Positions 1 through 8,018 of a stretch of DNA of 32,552 nucleotides are shown piece after piece. Under the pieces are notes generated by a model, which saw nothing but the letters and a program-made list of their open reading frames with translations, did no database searches and was not told where the DNA came from. The stretch comes from Alphaproteobacteria bacterium (GTDB lineage: Bacteria; Pseudomonadota; Alphaproteobacteria; Puniceispirillales; UBA1172). Made by a program: the position numbers and the translations under genes. The first letter of the stretch is position 1; every line of letters begins with the position of its first letter. The DNA lies in NCBI GenBank assembly GCA_023259875.1, contig JALRFL010000157.1, forward strand, positions 1-32,552, written 5' to 3'.

Positions 1-479
1 GCGGCAGGTGGCATAGCCTCACCCAAAGCCGCCATAACCATAGGCGCCCAGCCCCATCCCCCTTGTGCCATCAGTCGGGCAAATCCAGCGGCAACGGTTT
101 TTTCTTCGCCAGACCAACCCATGATCAGCTCAAGCATAGTATGGGCAAGAACTGGCATCAGCAGAGTCTGATCTTCGGGGTCATTGGTGGTAGCAAGGCC
201 AAGATTGCTGGCAAGACCGGCGGCGGTAGGAACGGCAAACCGCGCTGGCCTGACAAAGGCAAACAGCTCAAGCAAATCCAGACCAGCTAGCCCGTCCTTG
301 TCGCGCCCCAATTTATGGGCGCACCATCGCTGGTGACAATAAAGCACCGCTTCGTGATCCAGCCTTTGGTTTGCTTCGGCATGCGAAAGCTGTTCGATAT
401 TACCATCCACCCCAACCCAGACGACGTGATCTGGTAGCGGCAGGATAGCGGCAAGCTGGGGAAGGGATAGGATGGACAT
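1..479 (-). CDS. DinG-like ATP-dependent DNA helicase, N-terminal part (runs off the window)
   Basis: An open frame with no stop runs from an ATG at 477-479 down to position 1, giving about 159 residues. The protein starts MSILSLPQLAAILPLPDHVV and contains LDLLELFAFVRPARFAVPT (about residues 67-85) followed by AAGLASNLGL. That block resembles the N-terminal extension of alphaproteobacterial DinG/Rad3-type superfamily 2 helicases, which unwind DNA during repair. The Walker A, iron-sulphur cluster and DEAH motifs would lie outside the window, so the assignment rests only on the N-terminal pattern. The gene diverges from lysK across a 125-base gap. No clear Shine-Dalgarno sequence precedes the ATG. 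Confidence 0.68.
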   Translation of the reverse strand, partial: MSILSLPQLAAILPLPDHVVWVGVDGNIEQLSHAEANQRLDHEAVLYCHQRWCAHKLGRDKDGLAGLDLLELFAFVRPARFAVPTAAGLASNLGLATTNDPEDQTLLMPVLAHTMLELIMGWSGEEKTVAAGFARLMAQGGWGWAPMVMAALGEAMPPA

Positions 480-500
480 TAGGGTGAGTAAGATTCCTTA

Positions 501-519
501 GAAAATGATAATCATAGCA
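501..519. promoter_or_regulatory. Fur-box-like palindrome in the helicase/lysK divergent region
   Basis: Positions 505-515 form a perfect inverted repeat, ATGAT-A-ATCAT. The 19-base window matches 14 of 19 positions of the classical Fur box GATAATGATAATCATTATC. It contains GATAAT (507-512, plus strand) and TATCAT (minus strand), each one base from a consensus -10 box. It could therefore be a metal-regulator operator, overlapping -10 boxes of two divergent promoters, or both. Neither flanking gene is a known iron-regulated gene, so function is inference. Confidence 0.35.
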
Positions 520-604
520 AAGACAGGCTAAGGTTTCAGTATCCCTATTGACGCTGACGCCTCAACCCCTTAACTATCGCTTCCAGCAACTATTTCAAAC
601 TGGA

Positions 605-2245
605 ATGTCACATATCATGGAAACAATGTCTTCCTCTGCTTTTGTCGATCTCGCAAACCATGCCAAAGCTTGGCCTTTTGCCGAAGCCAAATTGCTTATT
701 GAGCGGCTGGAAAAAATGGGCGGCAAAACTGGCCAAAACCCAGAGGTGATTTTTGAAACGGGGTATGGTCCATCTGGGTTGCCGCATATCGGCACATTTG
801 GCGAAGTGGTGCGCACCTCTATGGTGCGGCACGCTTATCAAATTCTTACAGGTAAACCAACACGGTTAATCTGTTTTTCGGATGATATGGATGGCTTGCG
901 TAAAGTTCCTGATAATGTGCCTAATCGTGATCTGTTGGCCGAACATCTGGGCAAGCCTTTGACGCAAGTGCCTGATCCTTTTGGCACTCATGCCAGTTTT
1001 GGGGCGCATAACAATGCCCGTCTCTGCGCCTTTTTAGATAGTTTCGGTTTTGAGTATGAGTTTTTTTCCGCCACGGAATGTTACCAATCAGGGCGTTTTG
1101 ACGCCGCCCTTCAAACCATTTTGGAAAATTATGACAGCATCATGAAAGTGATGTTGCCAACCCTAGGCGAAGAGAGGCAAGCCACTTATAGCCCATTCTT
1201 ACCTGTATGTCCCCGCACCGGTGAGGTGTTACAAGTGCCTATCACCGAAACGGATCCGGCAAAGGGATTGATCCGCTATGTTGATCCCGGAACGGGGGAA
1301 ACCGTCACCACGGGTATTGATGGCGGTAAGGTGAAATTGCAATGGAAATGTGATTGGGCAATGCGGTGGTACGCGCTTGGCGTTGATTATGAGATGAGCG
1401 GCAAGGATTTGAGCGAATCTGTCAAATTGTCATCCAAAATCACGACGATCATGGGAGGGACTCCTCCGGCTGGATTTTCGTATGAGCTGTTTCTTGATCA
1501 AAATGGTGAGAAAATATCAAAATCACGCGGCAATGGTCTAAGCGTTGAAGAATGGCTGACTTATGGCACCGCCGAATCGCTGGCGCTATTTATGTATAAT
1601 CAGCCTAAGCGCGCTAAGCGGCTTTATTTTGATGTTGTTCCGAAAATGGTGGATGATTATTTCAGCCATCAATCCGCCTTTCGTGATCAGGATACCGCCG
1701 CCCAAATAGAAAATCCGGTTTGGCATATTCATCAGGGTCAGCCGCCTCAAGTGGATATGCCTGTCAGCTTTTCGCTGTTGTTAAACCTTGCTGGCGTGTG
1801 TCAGGCCGAAACCGCAGATGTGATTTGGGGTTATCTGGTGCAATATGCCCCGAATGTCAGTCCAAGCTCGCATCCTGAACTGGCCCGATTGGTGGATTAC
1901 GCCGTGACCTATTATCAAGACAGGGTCAGGCCAACGAAACAATACCGCAAGCCAACGGAGGCAGAAGCCGGATATCTTCGCCAACTGGCAGAGCAACTAG
2001 CAAAACTGCCAGATGACGCGGCGGCAGAAGATATCCAGTCCGCGGTGTTTTCTATTGGAAAAGAAGCTGGGTATGAACCGTTGCGGCAATGGTTTTCCTG
2101 TCTTTATGAAGTGTTGCTAGGCCAGCAAGAAGGCCCACGCATGGGGTCATTTATTCGGCTTTATGGCTTAACCGCGATGCAAGATCTCTTGCATCAAGCG
2201 GCAGATGGCAAATTGGCAACACAAACGGCAGGAGAGACAAGGTGA
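605..2245 (+). CDS. lysK: Lysine--tRNA ligase, class I (archaeal-type)
   Basis: It charges tRNA-Lys with lysine in the cytoplasm using a class I Rossmann-type catalytic core. The signature motifs are visible: PHIGTFGE (HIGH-like, about residues 60-67) and KISKSRGN (KMSKS-like, residues 303-310). The 546-residue length fits bacterial LysK (about 520-550). I chose the ATG at 605. An in-frame TTG at 548 would add 19 residues that do not look conserved, and ATGs at 617 and 626 remain possible because no strong Shine-Dalgarno sequence decides. The stop overlaps the GTG start of pyrD by four bases, which suggests translational coupling. Most bacteria use the unrelated class II LysS; many alphaproteobacteria and spirochaetes use this class I form. 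Confidence 0.95.
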   Translation: MSHIMETMSSSAFVDLANHAKAWPFAEAKLLIERLEKMGGKTGQNPEVIFETGYGPSGLPHIGTFGEVVRTSMVRHAYQILTGKPTRLICFSDDMDGLRKVPDNVPNRDLLAEHLGKPLTQVPDPFGTHASFGAHNNARLCAFLDSFGFEYEFFSATECYQSGRFDAALQTILENYDSIMKVMLPTLGEERQATYSPFLPVCPRTGEVLQVPITETDPAKGLIRYVDPGTGETVTTGIDGGKVKLQWKCDWAMRWYALGVDYEMSGKDLSESVKLSSKITTIMGGTPPAGFSYELFLDQNGEKISKSRGNGLSVEEWLTYGTAESLALFMYNQPKRAKRLYFDVVPKMVDDYFSHQSAFRDQDTAAQIENPVWHIHQGQPPQVDMPVSFSLLLNLAGVCQAETADVIWGYLVQYAPNVSPSSHPELARLVDYAVTYYQDRVRPTKQYRKPTEAEAGYLRQLAEQLAKLPDDAAAEDIQSAVFSIGKEAGYEPLRQWFSCLYEVLLGQQEGPRMGSFIRLYGLTAMQDLLHQAADGKLATQTAGETR

Positions 2246-3345
2246 TCAGCCGCGCCGCGACAGCTCTAGCCCGACTGTTGCCAGCAGAAACAGCGCACCG
2301 CATGGCGGTTTGGGGGATGGCTCATGGTTTGACCCCTCACCGCGATCACAGCCAGTTATCGCCGCGTTTGGCACAAAACCTGATGGGGCTTACTTTTTCT
2401 AACCCCCTAGGCTTGGCGGCAGGGTTTGATAAAAACGCAGAAGCCATCAAAGGCGCGTTTCAGCTCGGCTTTGGATTTACTGAGGTGGGAACGATCACCC
2501 CATTGCCCCAAGCAGGGAACGCCAAACCGCGGGTGTTTCGTCTGACTTCAGACGCGGCGGTGATCAATCGCTATGGGTTTAATAATCAAGGGGCGGAAGC
2601 GGCGGCGGCAAGATTAAAAGCCTATCGCCAGACCGCTATCTCAGGGCATGGGCCACTTGGGGTGAATATTGGCGCAAATAAAGACAGTGCCGACCGCATT
2701 GCGGATTATCATAAGGCCGCGACAATATTGTCGCCTTATGCCGATTATTTAACCGTCAATGTATCTTCACCTAATACCCCCGGATTGCGTGATATGCAGA
2801 CCCCACACATTCTGGCGGACATTCTATCAGCTGTGGCATCAGGGCTTAATCGTCCTGATCTGCCTGTCTTGATCAAATTAGCACCGGATATGGCAGAGGG
2901 TGATTTTTTTGCGGTGCTTGACCGTTTGCCTGATTTGGGTGTTGTTGGGGTGATCTTGACCAACACCACAATCCAGAGACCGGATGACCTCACCTCACCG
3001 CATAAGACCGAATCGGGGGGATTGTCGGGGTTGCCTCTCCTTGCTGCATCGACAGAATGGTTGTCACGGGCGCATAAACGGCTTGGTGGCAAGGTTATGT
3101 TGATCGGTGTGGGCGGCATTGATAGCCCTGAGGCGGCCTATGCCAAAATCCTAGCTGGCGCAAATCTGGTTCAGCTTTACACCGCGCTTGCCCTGCAAGG
3201 GCCAGATTTACCGAGCCGCATTATCACAGGTCTTGATCAGTTGCTTGCGCGTGATGGCTTTCACCATCTCAAGGATGCGGTCGGTCAAGCCAAAGACGCG
3301 GCAGAGGCCTTAACGGCAAGCGGCTGGACGGCAAAACAGAGATAA
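2242..3345 (+). CDS. pyrD: Dihydroorotate dehydrogenase (quinone), class 2
   Basis: It oxidises dihydroorotate to orotate in pyrimidine synthesis and passes electrons to membrane quinones through FMN. Family motifs appear in order: NPLGLAAGFDKNAEA (residues 54-68), NRYGFNNQG (109-117), GVNIGANK (140-147) and NVSSPNTPGLR (173-183). The catalytic base is the serine at about residue 176, as in class 2 enzymes. IKLAPD, TNTT, GGLSG and GVGGI (phosphate-binding) follow. The 367-residue length fits class 2, with an N-terminal helical membrane-docking segment. The start is GTG, embedded in the lysK stop as GTGA, so the two genes very likely share a transcript. Confidence 0.95.
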   Translation: MISRAATALARLLPAETAHRMAVWGMAHGLTPHRDHSQLSPRLAQNLMGLTFSNPLGLAAGFDKNAEAIKGAFQLGFGFTEVGTITPLPQAGNAKPRVFRLTSDAAVINRYGFNNQGAEAAAARLKAYRQTAISGHGPLGVNIGANKDSADRIADYHKAATILSPYADYLTVNVSSPNTPGLRDMQTPHILADILSAVASGLNRPDLPVLIKLAPDMAEGDFFAVLDRLPDLGVVGVILTNTTIQRPDDLTSPHKTESGGLSGLPLLAASTEWLSRAHKRLGGKVMLIGVGGIDSPEAAYAKILAGANLVQLYTALALQGPDLPSRIITGLDQLLARDGFHHLKDAVGQAKDAAEALTASGWTAKQR

Positions 3346-3351
3346 GTTTTG

Positions 3352-3684
3352 TTAGGGGTTAAGGCGGCCTAAGGCCTGATGAAATCGGGATGGAAACAGC
3401 ATTTGCGGGCTTTGCAGTTCATGGGGATGGTGTGAAGTGGTTTCAGGCGTTATCACACGGCAAGCCAGAACAGCAACAATGCGAATGGCAGAGCTAATGC
3501 TCTCATCCCCTTGATGCGCCAAGTAAATTTTTTGACAAAGTTCATCAAGTGTTAGCCCTTCTTCCCGGGCAAGTTCATCCAAGATATTCCATATTTCTTG
3601 TTCCAGCATAAGGGTTGTTCTGCGCTTATTAATGGTGACATTGCGCTTAACCTTAGTTACCGGGGTAGGGGAAGTATCGGTCAT
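3352..3684 (-). CDS. Ribbon-helix-helix domain protein (RHH_4-like)
   Basis: This is a 110-residue protein starting MTDTSPTPVTKVKRN. A beta-strand (RRTTLMLE, residues 21-28) is followed by two helices (about 29-42 and 45-58, with EEGLTLDELCQKIYLAHQ). This is the ribbon-helix-helix fold of small dimeric DNA-binding proteins, close to the RHH_4 family common in alphaproteobacteria. The frame stays open upstream to a GTG at 3828, but that extra stretch looks non-coding, so I chose the ATG at 3684. It converges on pyrD with a six-base gap. A transcriptional-regulator role is inferred from the fold, and the target is unknown. Repeated 7-bp motifs upstream are candidate operators. Confidence 0.75.
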   Translation of the reverse strand: MTDTSPTPVTKVKRNVTINKRRTTLMLEQEIWNILDELAREEGLTLDELCQKIYLAHQGDESISSAIRIVAVLACRVITPETTSHHPHELQSPQMLFPSRFHQALGRLNP

Positions 3685-3839
3685 GATATCAGATGCTGAG
3701 TCAGAATGTGGTATGCTTTTAGCTCTTTCCTTTGCTTTTTGACGCTGTTTGGCGCGGCAGTGTCTTGGCAACGGGCTACTATCTCTATGACTATATGCTA
3801 ACCTAAAAATAGGGTGATATGATAACACTTAAGTGCCAT

Positions 3840-3914
3840 GTCGTCACCTGCTTTACAATAAGTCGTCATCATGGGGCGTCTGACAGACAAAAAATCACAC
3901 TCCATCTTGACGAC
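3840..3914. repeat. Three copies of a 7-bp motif (GTCGTCA/TGACGAC) between RHH gene and rpmB
   Basis: GTCGTCA occurs at 3840-3846 and 3862-3868, 22 bases apart (about two helical turns). Its reverse complement TGACGAC is at 3908-3914, overlapping the candidate -35 box of rpmB. Ribbon-helix-helix dimers usually bind short repeated or inverted motifs of this kind, and the adjacent minus-strand gene encodes one. The rest of the 318-base gap (3685-4002) shows nothing else beyond the promoter noted separately. Confidence 0.3.
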
Positions 3915-3935
3915 AGGCGGCGGATGCGCTAGTTA
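3907..3935 (+). promoter_or_regulatory. Candidate rpmB promoter
   Basis: TTGACG at 3907-3912 and GCTAGTTA at 3928-3935 resemble the Caulobacter-type housekeeping promoter (TTGACGS, 10-14 bases, GCTANAWC). The spacing is 14 bases after TTGACGA. A start point near 3940 would leave a leader of about 60 bases before rpmB. Confidence 0.38.
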
Positions 3936-4002
3936 ACGCCATCTAATAACGATATGAAGATGATTGCGGCAAGAATGCCATCTAACATTTGAGGAGTACG
4001 AT

Positions 4003-4290
4003 ATGTCCCGTCGTTGTGAATTGACAGGTAAAGGTGTGATGTCTGGTAATAATGTCAGCCATGCCAATAACCGTACTCGTCGCCGGTTTTTGCCAAATCT
4101 TCAAAACTCTTCCATGGTCAGCGATGCGCTTGGCAAGTCGGTATCTTTCCGGGTTTCCACAAACGCTATCCGCACGGTTGAAAAGTCAGGTGGGATTGAC
4201 GCCTATCTGCTGTCTGCTAAAGACGAAAACCTCAGCTTAAACGCCACACGGGTTAAGCGCGCTATCAAAGCCGCTCTCGCTAGCGAATAA
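4003..4290 (+). CDS. rpmB: 50S ribosomal protein L28
   Basis: This is a 95-residue structural protein of the large ribosomal subunit. The N-terminus MSRRCELTGKGVMSGNNVSH and the following ANNRTRRRFLPNLQ are the L28 hallmark. The length fits the longer alphaproteobacterial L28 (about 95-100 residues against about 78 in E. coli). The start is set by a strong Shine-Dalgarno sequence, GAGGAG at 3991-3996, six bases upstream. The in-frame extension back to 3964 has no support. The only cysteine (residue 5) does not form the zinc knuckle seen in some paralogues. It converges on cobT with a 27-base gap. Confidence 0.96.
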   Translation: MSRRCELTGKGVMSGNNVSHANNRTRRRFLPNLQNSSMVSDALGKSVSFRVSTNAIRTVEKSGGIDAYLLSAKDENLSLNATRVKRAIKAALASE

Positions 4291-4317
4291 GCTTATCACT
4301 TAACCCCATCTAAGGAA

Positions 4318-6228
4318 TTATGCCACGCGGCGGCCACGTCCGCGTTTTGGCTTGCTGTCTTCATCAAACAAATCGGCGAGCTGTGTGGTAACCGCACCAC
4401 CAAGCTGATCTACATCAGTGATGGTAACCGCGCGTTGGTAATAACGGGTCACATCATGACCAATGCCAATCGCCACAAGCTGAACAGGTGAGCGTGTTTC
4501 AATATATTGTATCACCTGCCTAAGATGGCGTTCTAAATAATTGCCTGGGTTAACCGAAAGGGTCGAATCGTCAACCGGGGCACCATCCGAGATAACCATG
4601 AGGATGCGGCGTTCTTCGTGGCGTGCGATAAGACGGTTATGTGCCCATAATAAGGCTTCGCCATCAATATTCTCTTTTAGCAACCCTTCTCTTAGCATCA
4701 GGCCAAGGGATTTCCGCGCTCTCCGCATTGGGGCATCTGCTGATTTATAGATAATATGCCGCAAATCATTCAGCCGTCCCGGATAGGCAGGTTTACCAGC
4801 CAATTGCCAAGCTTCGCGTGACTGCCCACCTTTCCATGCGCGCGTGGTAAAGCCCAGAATCTCAACTTTAACGCCGCAACGCTCAAGGGTTCTGGCCAGA
4901 ATATCTGCCGCCGCCGCCGCGATGGTGATTGGTCGCCCTCGCATAGAGCCTGAATTATCAATCAAAAGAGAGACAACGGTATCCCGAAAAGTGATTTCTG
5001 ATTCCATCTTATAGGAAAGCGGATGCGTAGGCTGTGTCACTACCCGAGACAATTTGCCTGCATCCAAGATGCCTTCCTCAAGATCAAAATTCCAACTCCG
5101 GTTTTGATGTGCCATCAATTTGCGCTGTAAGCGGTTAGCAAGTTTGCCAATAACGCCATGCAAATGTTCAAGCTGTTTGTCCAGCAATTGGCGCAGCCGC
5201 GTTAATTCATCCGCGTCACACAAATCATTAGCGTCAACCACCTCATCATAGGCTTCGGTAAAGATGCGGTAATATTCGGCGTTTCCACGCCCATCAGATG
5301 CGTTTCGATTTTGCTCACCTGACGGCTGTTCGCCATCGGTAAGGGCGCTGTCCCCGTCTTCATCCGCGCTGTCGCCATCCCCTTCGCTGGCTTCCATGCT
5401 GGCGGCCTCACCGGGTTGTTCTACCCCTTCGCCACTCTCGCTATCATCGCCTTCCCCTTGTTGATCAGGGTTTTGCTCATCACCAGATTCGCTGTCGGGG
5501 GCGTCGTCATTTTCGTCGTCATTGTCACTCGGATCAACGGGATCACCAAGGTCTGTTTCCAACGCGCCAATTAGCTCGCGGCTTAGCTCAGCATAAGCCT
5601 TTTGATCATCGATATTTTGGCTTAATTTCTCGATCAGGTCGCCAGCTCGTTTTTCAATCCATGGTCGCCACAAATCGACGGACATGGCTACGCTCTTTGG
5701 CGGCTTAGCGCCGGTAAGCGCCTCTCTTACCAGAAGGCTCGCAACATTGGCGATGGTCTGGGATTGATCTTCTCCGTTTGCCGGGCCGGGAGGGGCAAGA
5801 GTGGTTTGGGCAAACCGTGCTTCGATATTGGTGTTTAGGTTCTTTGCCACCCCAGCCATTTCATTTGCGCCAATGGCCTCAACCCGCGCACGTTCCACCG
5901 CATCAAAAATGGTTCTGGCTTGTGCGACAACAGGGGCTTTGGCCTGATGGATGTTTTCGTTGTGATGCGCCAGCCATAGAGCCGCGCTATCGGCGGCGCC
6001 GCGCAAATTGGCATCAGGCTTGGCGGTGTATTGATTAGCATCTTTGCTTACCGTGCCATCAGTGGAGAGCCGCATATCTTCTTTCGCAGGCGCAGGCAAA
6101 CGGATTTCTGTTGGTGAAATCACAGTTTGGTTGCCGCTAAAGCGAACTGCGTGCTGTGTCCCTCCTGCCAGCGCGCGCAAGCAGGCAGAAGTTGAACGAA
6201 GAAAAGGGTTATCTTGATCGTTTGCCAT
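4318..6228 (-). CDS. cobT: Cobaltochelatase subunit CobT
   Basis: CobT forms a cage-like chaperone complex with CobS that helps CobN insert cobalt into hydrogenobyrinic acid a,c-diamide in aerobic vitamin B12 synthesis. The 636-residue protein has a helical N-terminal half, a highly acidic low-complexity linker (about residues 228-310, rich in D, E, S and G), and a C-terminal von Willebrand A domain (about 415-625). The metal-ion-dependent adhesion site is visible as LLIDNSGSMRG, with LMVISDGAPVDD later and a basic tail. It lies 12 bases after cobS in the same direction, so they are surely one operon. No other cobalamin genes are present in the window, which is common for alphaproteobacterial cobST. 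Confidence 0.94.
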   Translation of the reverse strand: MANDQDNPFLRSTSACLRALAGGTQHAVRFSGNQTVISPTEIRLPAPAKEDMRLSTDGTVSKDANQYTAKPDANLRGAADSAALWLAHHNENIHQAKAPVVAQARTIFDAVERARVEAIGANEMAGVAKNLNTNIEARFAQTTLAPPGPANGEDQSQTIANVASLLVREALTGAKPPKSVAMSVDLWRPWIEKRAGDLIEKLSQNIDDQKAYAELSRELIGALETDLGDPVDPSDNDDENDDAPDSESGDEQNPDQQGEGDDSESGEGVEQPGEAASMEASEGDGDSADEDGDSALTDGEQPSGEQNRNASDGRGNAEYYRIFTEAYDEVVDANDLCDADELTRLRQLLDKQLEHLHGVIGKLANRLQRKLMAHQNRSWNFDLEEGILDAGKLSRVVTQPTHPLSYKMESEITFRDTVVSLLIDNSGSMRGRPITIAAAAADILARTLERCGVKVEILGFTTRAWKGGQSREAWQLAGKPAYPGRLNDLRHIIYKSADAPMRRARKSLGLMLREGLLKENIDGEALLWAHNRLIARHEERRILMVISDGAPVDDSTLSVNPGNYLERHLRQVIQYIETRSPVQLVAIGIGHDVTRYYQRAVTITDVDQLGGAVTTQLADLFDEDSKPKRGRGRRVA

Positions 6229-6240
6229 TAGCCGTTTCGA

Positions 6241-7245
6241 TTAGCTTGCTGCAAGGGCCAAATCAGGATTAAGCTCCTCGCCAAAACACCGCTGATAATA
6301 TTCCGCCACAATAGGCCTTTCCATTTCATCACATTTGTTTAGGAAAGAGAGACGGAAAGCCAGTTTCATATCCCCAAGGATTTGCGTGTTTTCAGCCCAA
6401 GTGATAACTGTTCGCGGTGACATGACCGTGGAAATATCCCCAGCGATAAAGCCTTTTCGGGTTAAATCAGCCAGTCGTACCATCGCATCCGCTGTCTCTT
6501 TCTTAAGCGGATTATTAGCAGCTTTTGCTTTGGTCATGATGATATCGCACTCAACATCATGGGGTAGATAATTTAAGGTTGATACAATCGACCACCGATC
6601 CATCTGGCCTTGATTAATCTGTTGGGTGCCATGATAAAGTCCGGTGGTATCACCTAGGCCAATGGTGTTCGCTGTGGCAAACAGGCGAAAGGCTGGATGC
6701 GGACGAATGACGCGGTTGGTATCCAGTAAGGTCAGCTTGCCTTCTACCTCAAGCACGCGCTGTATCACAAACATGACATCCGCACGGCCAGCGTCATATT
6801 CGTCAAACACAAGTGCGACAGGATTCTGAAGCGCCCATGGCAGGATGCCTTCGCGAAACTCTGTCACTTGTTTTCCATCTTTCAGCACAATGCTGTCCTT
6901 ACCGATCAGATCAATCCGGCTAATGTGGCTGTCCAGATTCACCCGAATACATGGCCAGTTAAGCCGGGCGGCGACCTGTTCAATATGGGTAGATTTTCCC
7001 GTGCCATGATAGCCTTGGATCATCACCCGCCGGTTATGGGCAAATCCTGCCAGAATGGCCAAGGTCGTGTCGTGATCAAACACATAATTATCATCACGAT
7101 CAGGAACATATTCCGACGATGAAGAAAAAGCAGGCACCTGCATATCAATATCCAGATGGAAGAGATCGCGAGCGGATACAGTGCAATCAGGTTCGCTCAA
7201 GCTATGGGCAGGTGGACGGTTCGGGCTATCAGAAGATGTAGACAT
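6241..7245 (-). CDS. cobS: Cobaltochelatase AAA+ ATPase subunit CobS
   Basis: It is the ATPase motor of the aerobic cobaltochelatase CobNST, related to the BchI subunit of magnesium chelatase. In this 334-residue protein, Walker A is GYHGTGKST (residues 78-86), Walker B is VALVFDEYD (143-151), sensor 1 is TANT (191-194), and a DRW sits at about 216-218. The N-terminal part with LFHLDIDMQVPAFS is typical of CobS. The sole M at the frame start is the likely initiator. It lies downstream of the J-domain gene (79-base gap) and directly upstream of cobT. The 79-base gap has no obvious promoter or terminator. Confidence 0.96.
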   Translation of the reverse strand: MSTSSDSPNRPPAHSLSEPDCTVSARDLFHLDIDMQVPAFSSSSEYVPDRDDNYVFDHDTTLAILAGFAHNRRVMIQGYHGTGKSTHIEQVAARLNWPCIRVNLDSHISRIDLIGKDSIVLKDGKQVTEFREGILPWALQNPVALVFDEYDAGRADVMFVIQRVLEVEGKLTLLDTNRVIRPHPAFRLFATANTIGLGDTTGLYHGTQQINQGQMDRWSIVSTLNYLPHDVECDIIMTKAKAANNPLKKETADAMVRLADLTRKGFIAGDISTVMSPRTVITWAENTQILGDMKLAFRLSFLNKCDEMERPIVAEYYQRCFGEELNPDLALAAS

Positions 7246-7324
7246 AGGTATTCCTCATAGTTATCGGGCGGTTTTAACTGAACTAGGGCAAGAAATCAAA
7301 TGGCCCAAGTGATAAAGAGTGGGT

Positions 7325-7894
7325 TTATTCTGCTTTGTAGTAAGCCTTTTCAAGTATGGCGAAAGCCTGATTGATGGATTTCAGTTTTTCTTCGGCTATT
7401 CGTGACCCCCCATTGGCGTCTGGATGGTGTTTTTTCACCAAAGTTTTGTATTGTTGTTTGATCGTAGGCCAAGGGGCGCCGGGTGCCATTTCCAATTCAT
7501 TCCACGCGTCCCTTTCTTCTTTGGGGATGGGGTCGTGCTGGGGTTTGGTGGCGGCGTGCTCACTAAATATCCCTAGTGGATCATTGATGCGAGTATGAAA
7601 ATTATCATATTTGGCGTTTGTGCCAAAATGCCATGACGGGCGTTCCCATGTTGTTGCCCTCCGAATGCTTTCATCTATCGCTTCTTCGTCCATATCAGCA
7701 AAATAATTCCATTGCTTATTATATTCGCGCACATGATCAAGGCAGAACCAGATGTAATCGCGCAATTCTTCGCGGGTGCGCGGCGCAGGATAAAGACCGT
7801 CTTCTTGGCATCCATCATGCGCGCAGACGCGTGGCTGGCTTTTATTACCACGCACCGAGGATAGATCAGAGGTTGAAACATATGCCTTTTTCAT
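7325..7894 (-). CDS. J-domain (DnaJ-like) protein with possible zinc site
   Basis: This 189-residue protein has a C-terminal J-domain (about 138-189) with the HPD motif at 157-159 (KKHHPDANGG), the signature that stimulates Hsp70/DnaK ATPase activity. The N-terminal half is not DnaJ-like. It has C24-x4-C29 and C51-x2-H54 (CAHDGCQ ... WFCLDHVREYNKQWNYF), which could bind a metal ion. Unlike true DnaJ there is no Gly/Phe linker or CXXCXGXG zinc repeat. This domain arrangement next to cobST is, as far as I recall, common in alphaproteobacteria. Its client is unknown; a role with CobS/CobT is inferred only from position. Confidence 0.85.
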   Translation of the reverse strand: MKKAYVSTSDLSSVRGNKSQPRVCAHDGCQEDGLYPAPRTREELRDYIWFCLDHVREYNKQWNYFADMDEEAIDESIRRATTWERPSWHFGTNAKYDNFHTRINDPLGIFSEHAATKPQHDPIPKEERDAWNELEMAPGAPWPTIKQQYKTLVKKHHPDANGGSRIAEEKLKSINQAFAILEKAYYKAE

Positions 7895-7902
7895 GGTGCT
7901 AT

Positions 7903-7930
7903 ACTATAATCGCAATGCCTAGCTGTGCAA
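7903..7930 (-). promoter_or_regulatory. Candidate promoter of the J-domain/cobST cluster
   Basis: Read on the minus strand, TTGCAC (7930-7925) is followed after 16 bases by TATAGT (7908-7903). The predicted start point falls only a few bases before the ATG at 7894, which would give a leaderless or nearly leaderless transcript. Confidence 0.33.
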
Positions 7931-8018
7931 CCATTTGCCTGATCTTAAGGCGATGAGCAAAAGCATCACAGGTAATGTTAGAAACGGTATAAAGATTAAC
8001 ATATGTCAGGAACTTCGC

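Noticed and set aside
3685..3828. N-terminal extension of the ribbon-helix-helix gene to a GTG at 3828
   Set aside because: The added residues (basic, low-complexity, no family match) occupy what looks like a promoter region, and an ATG at 3684 gives a normal-length protein.
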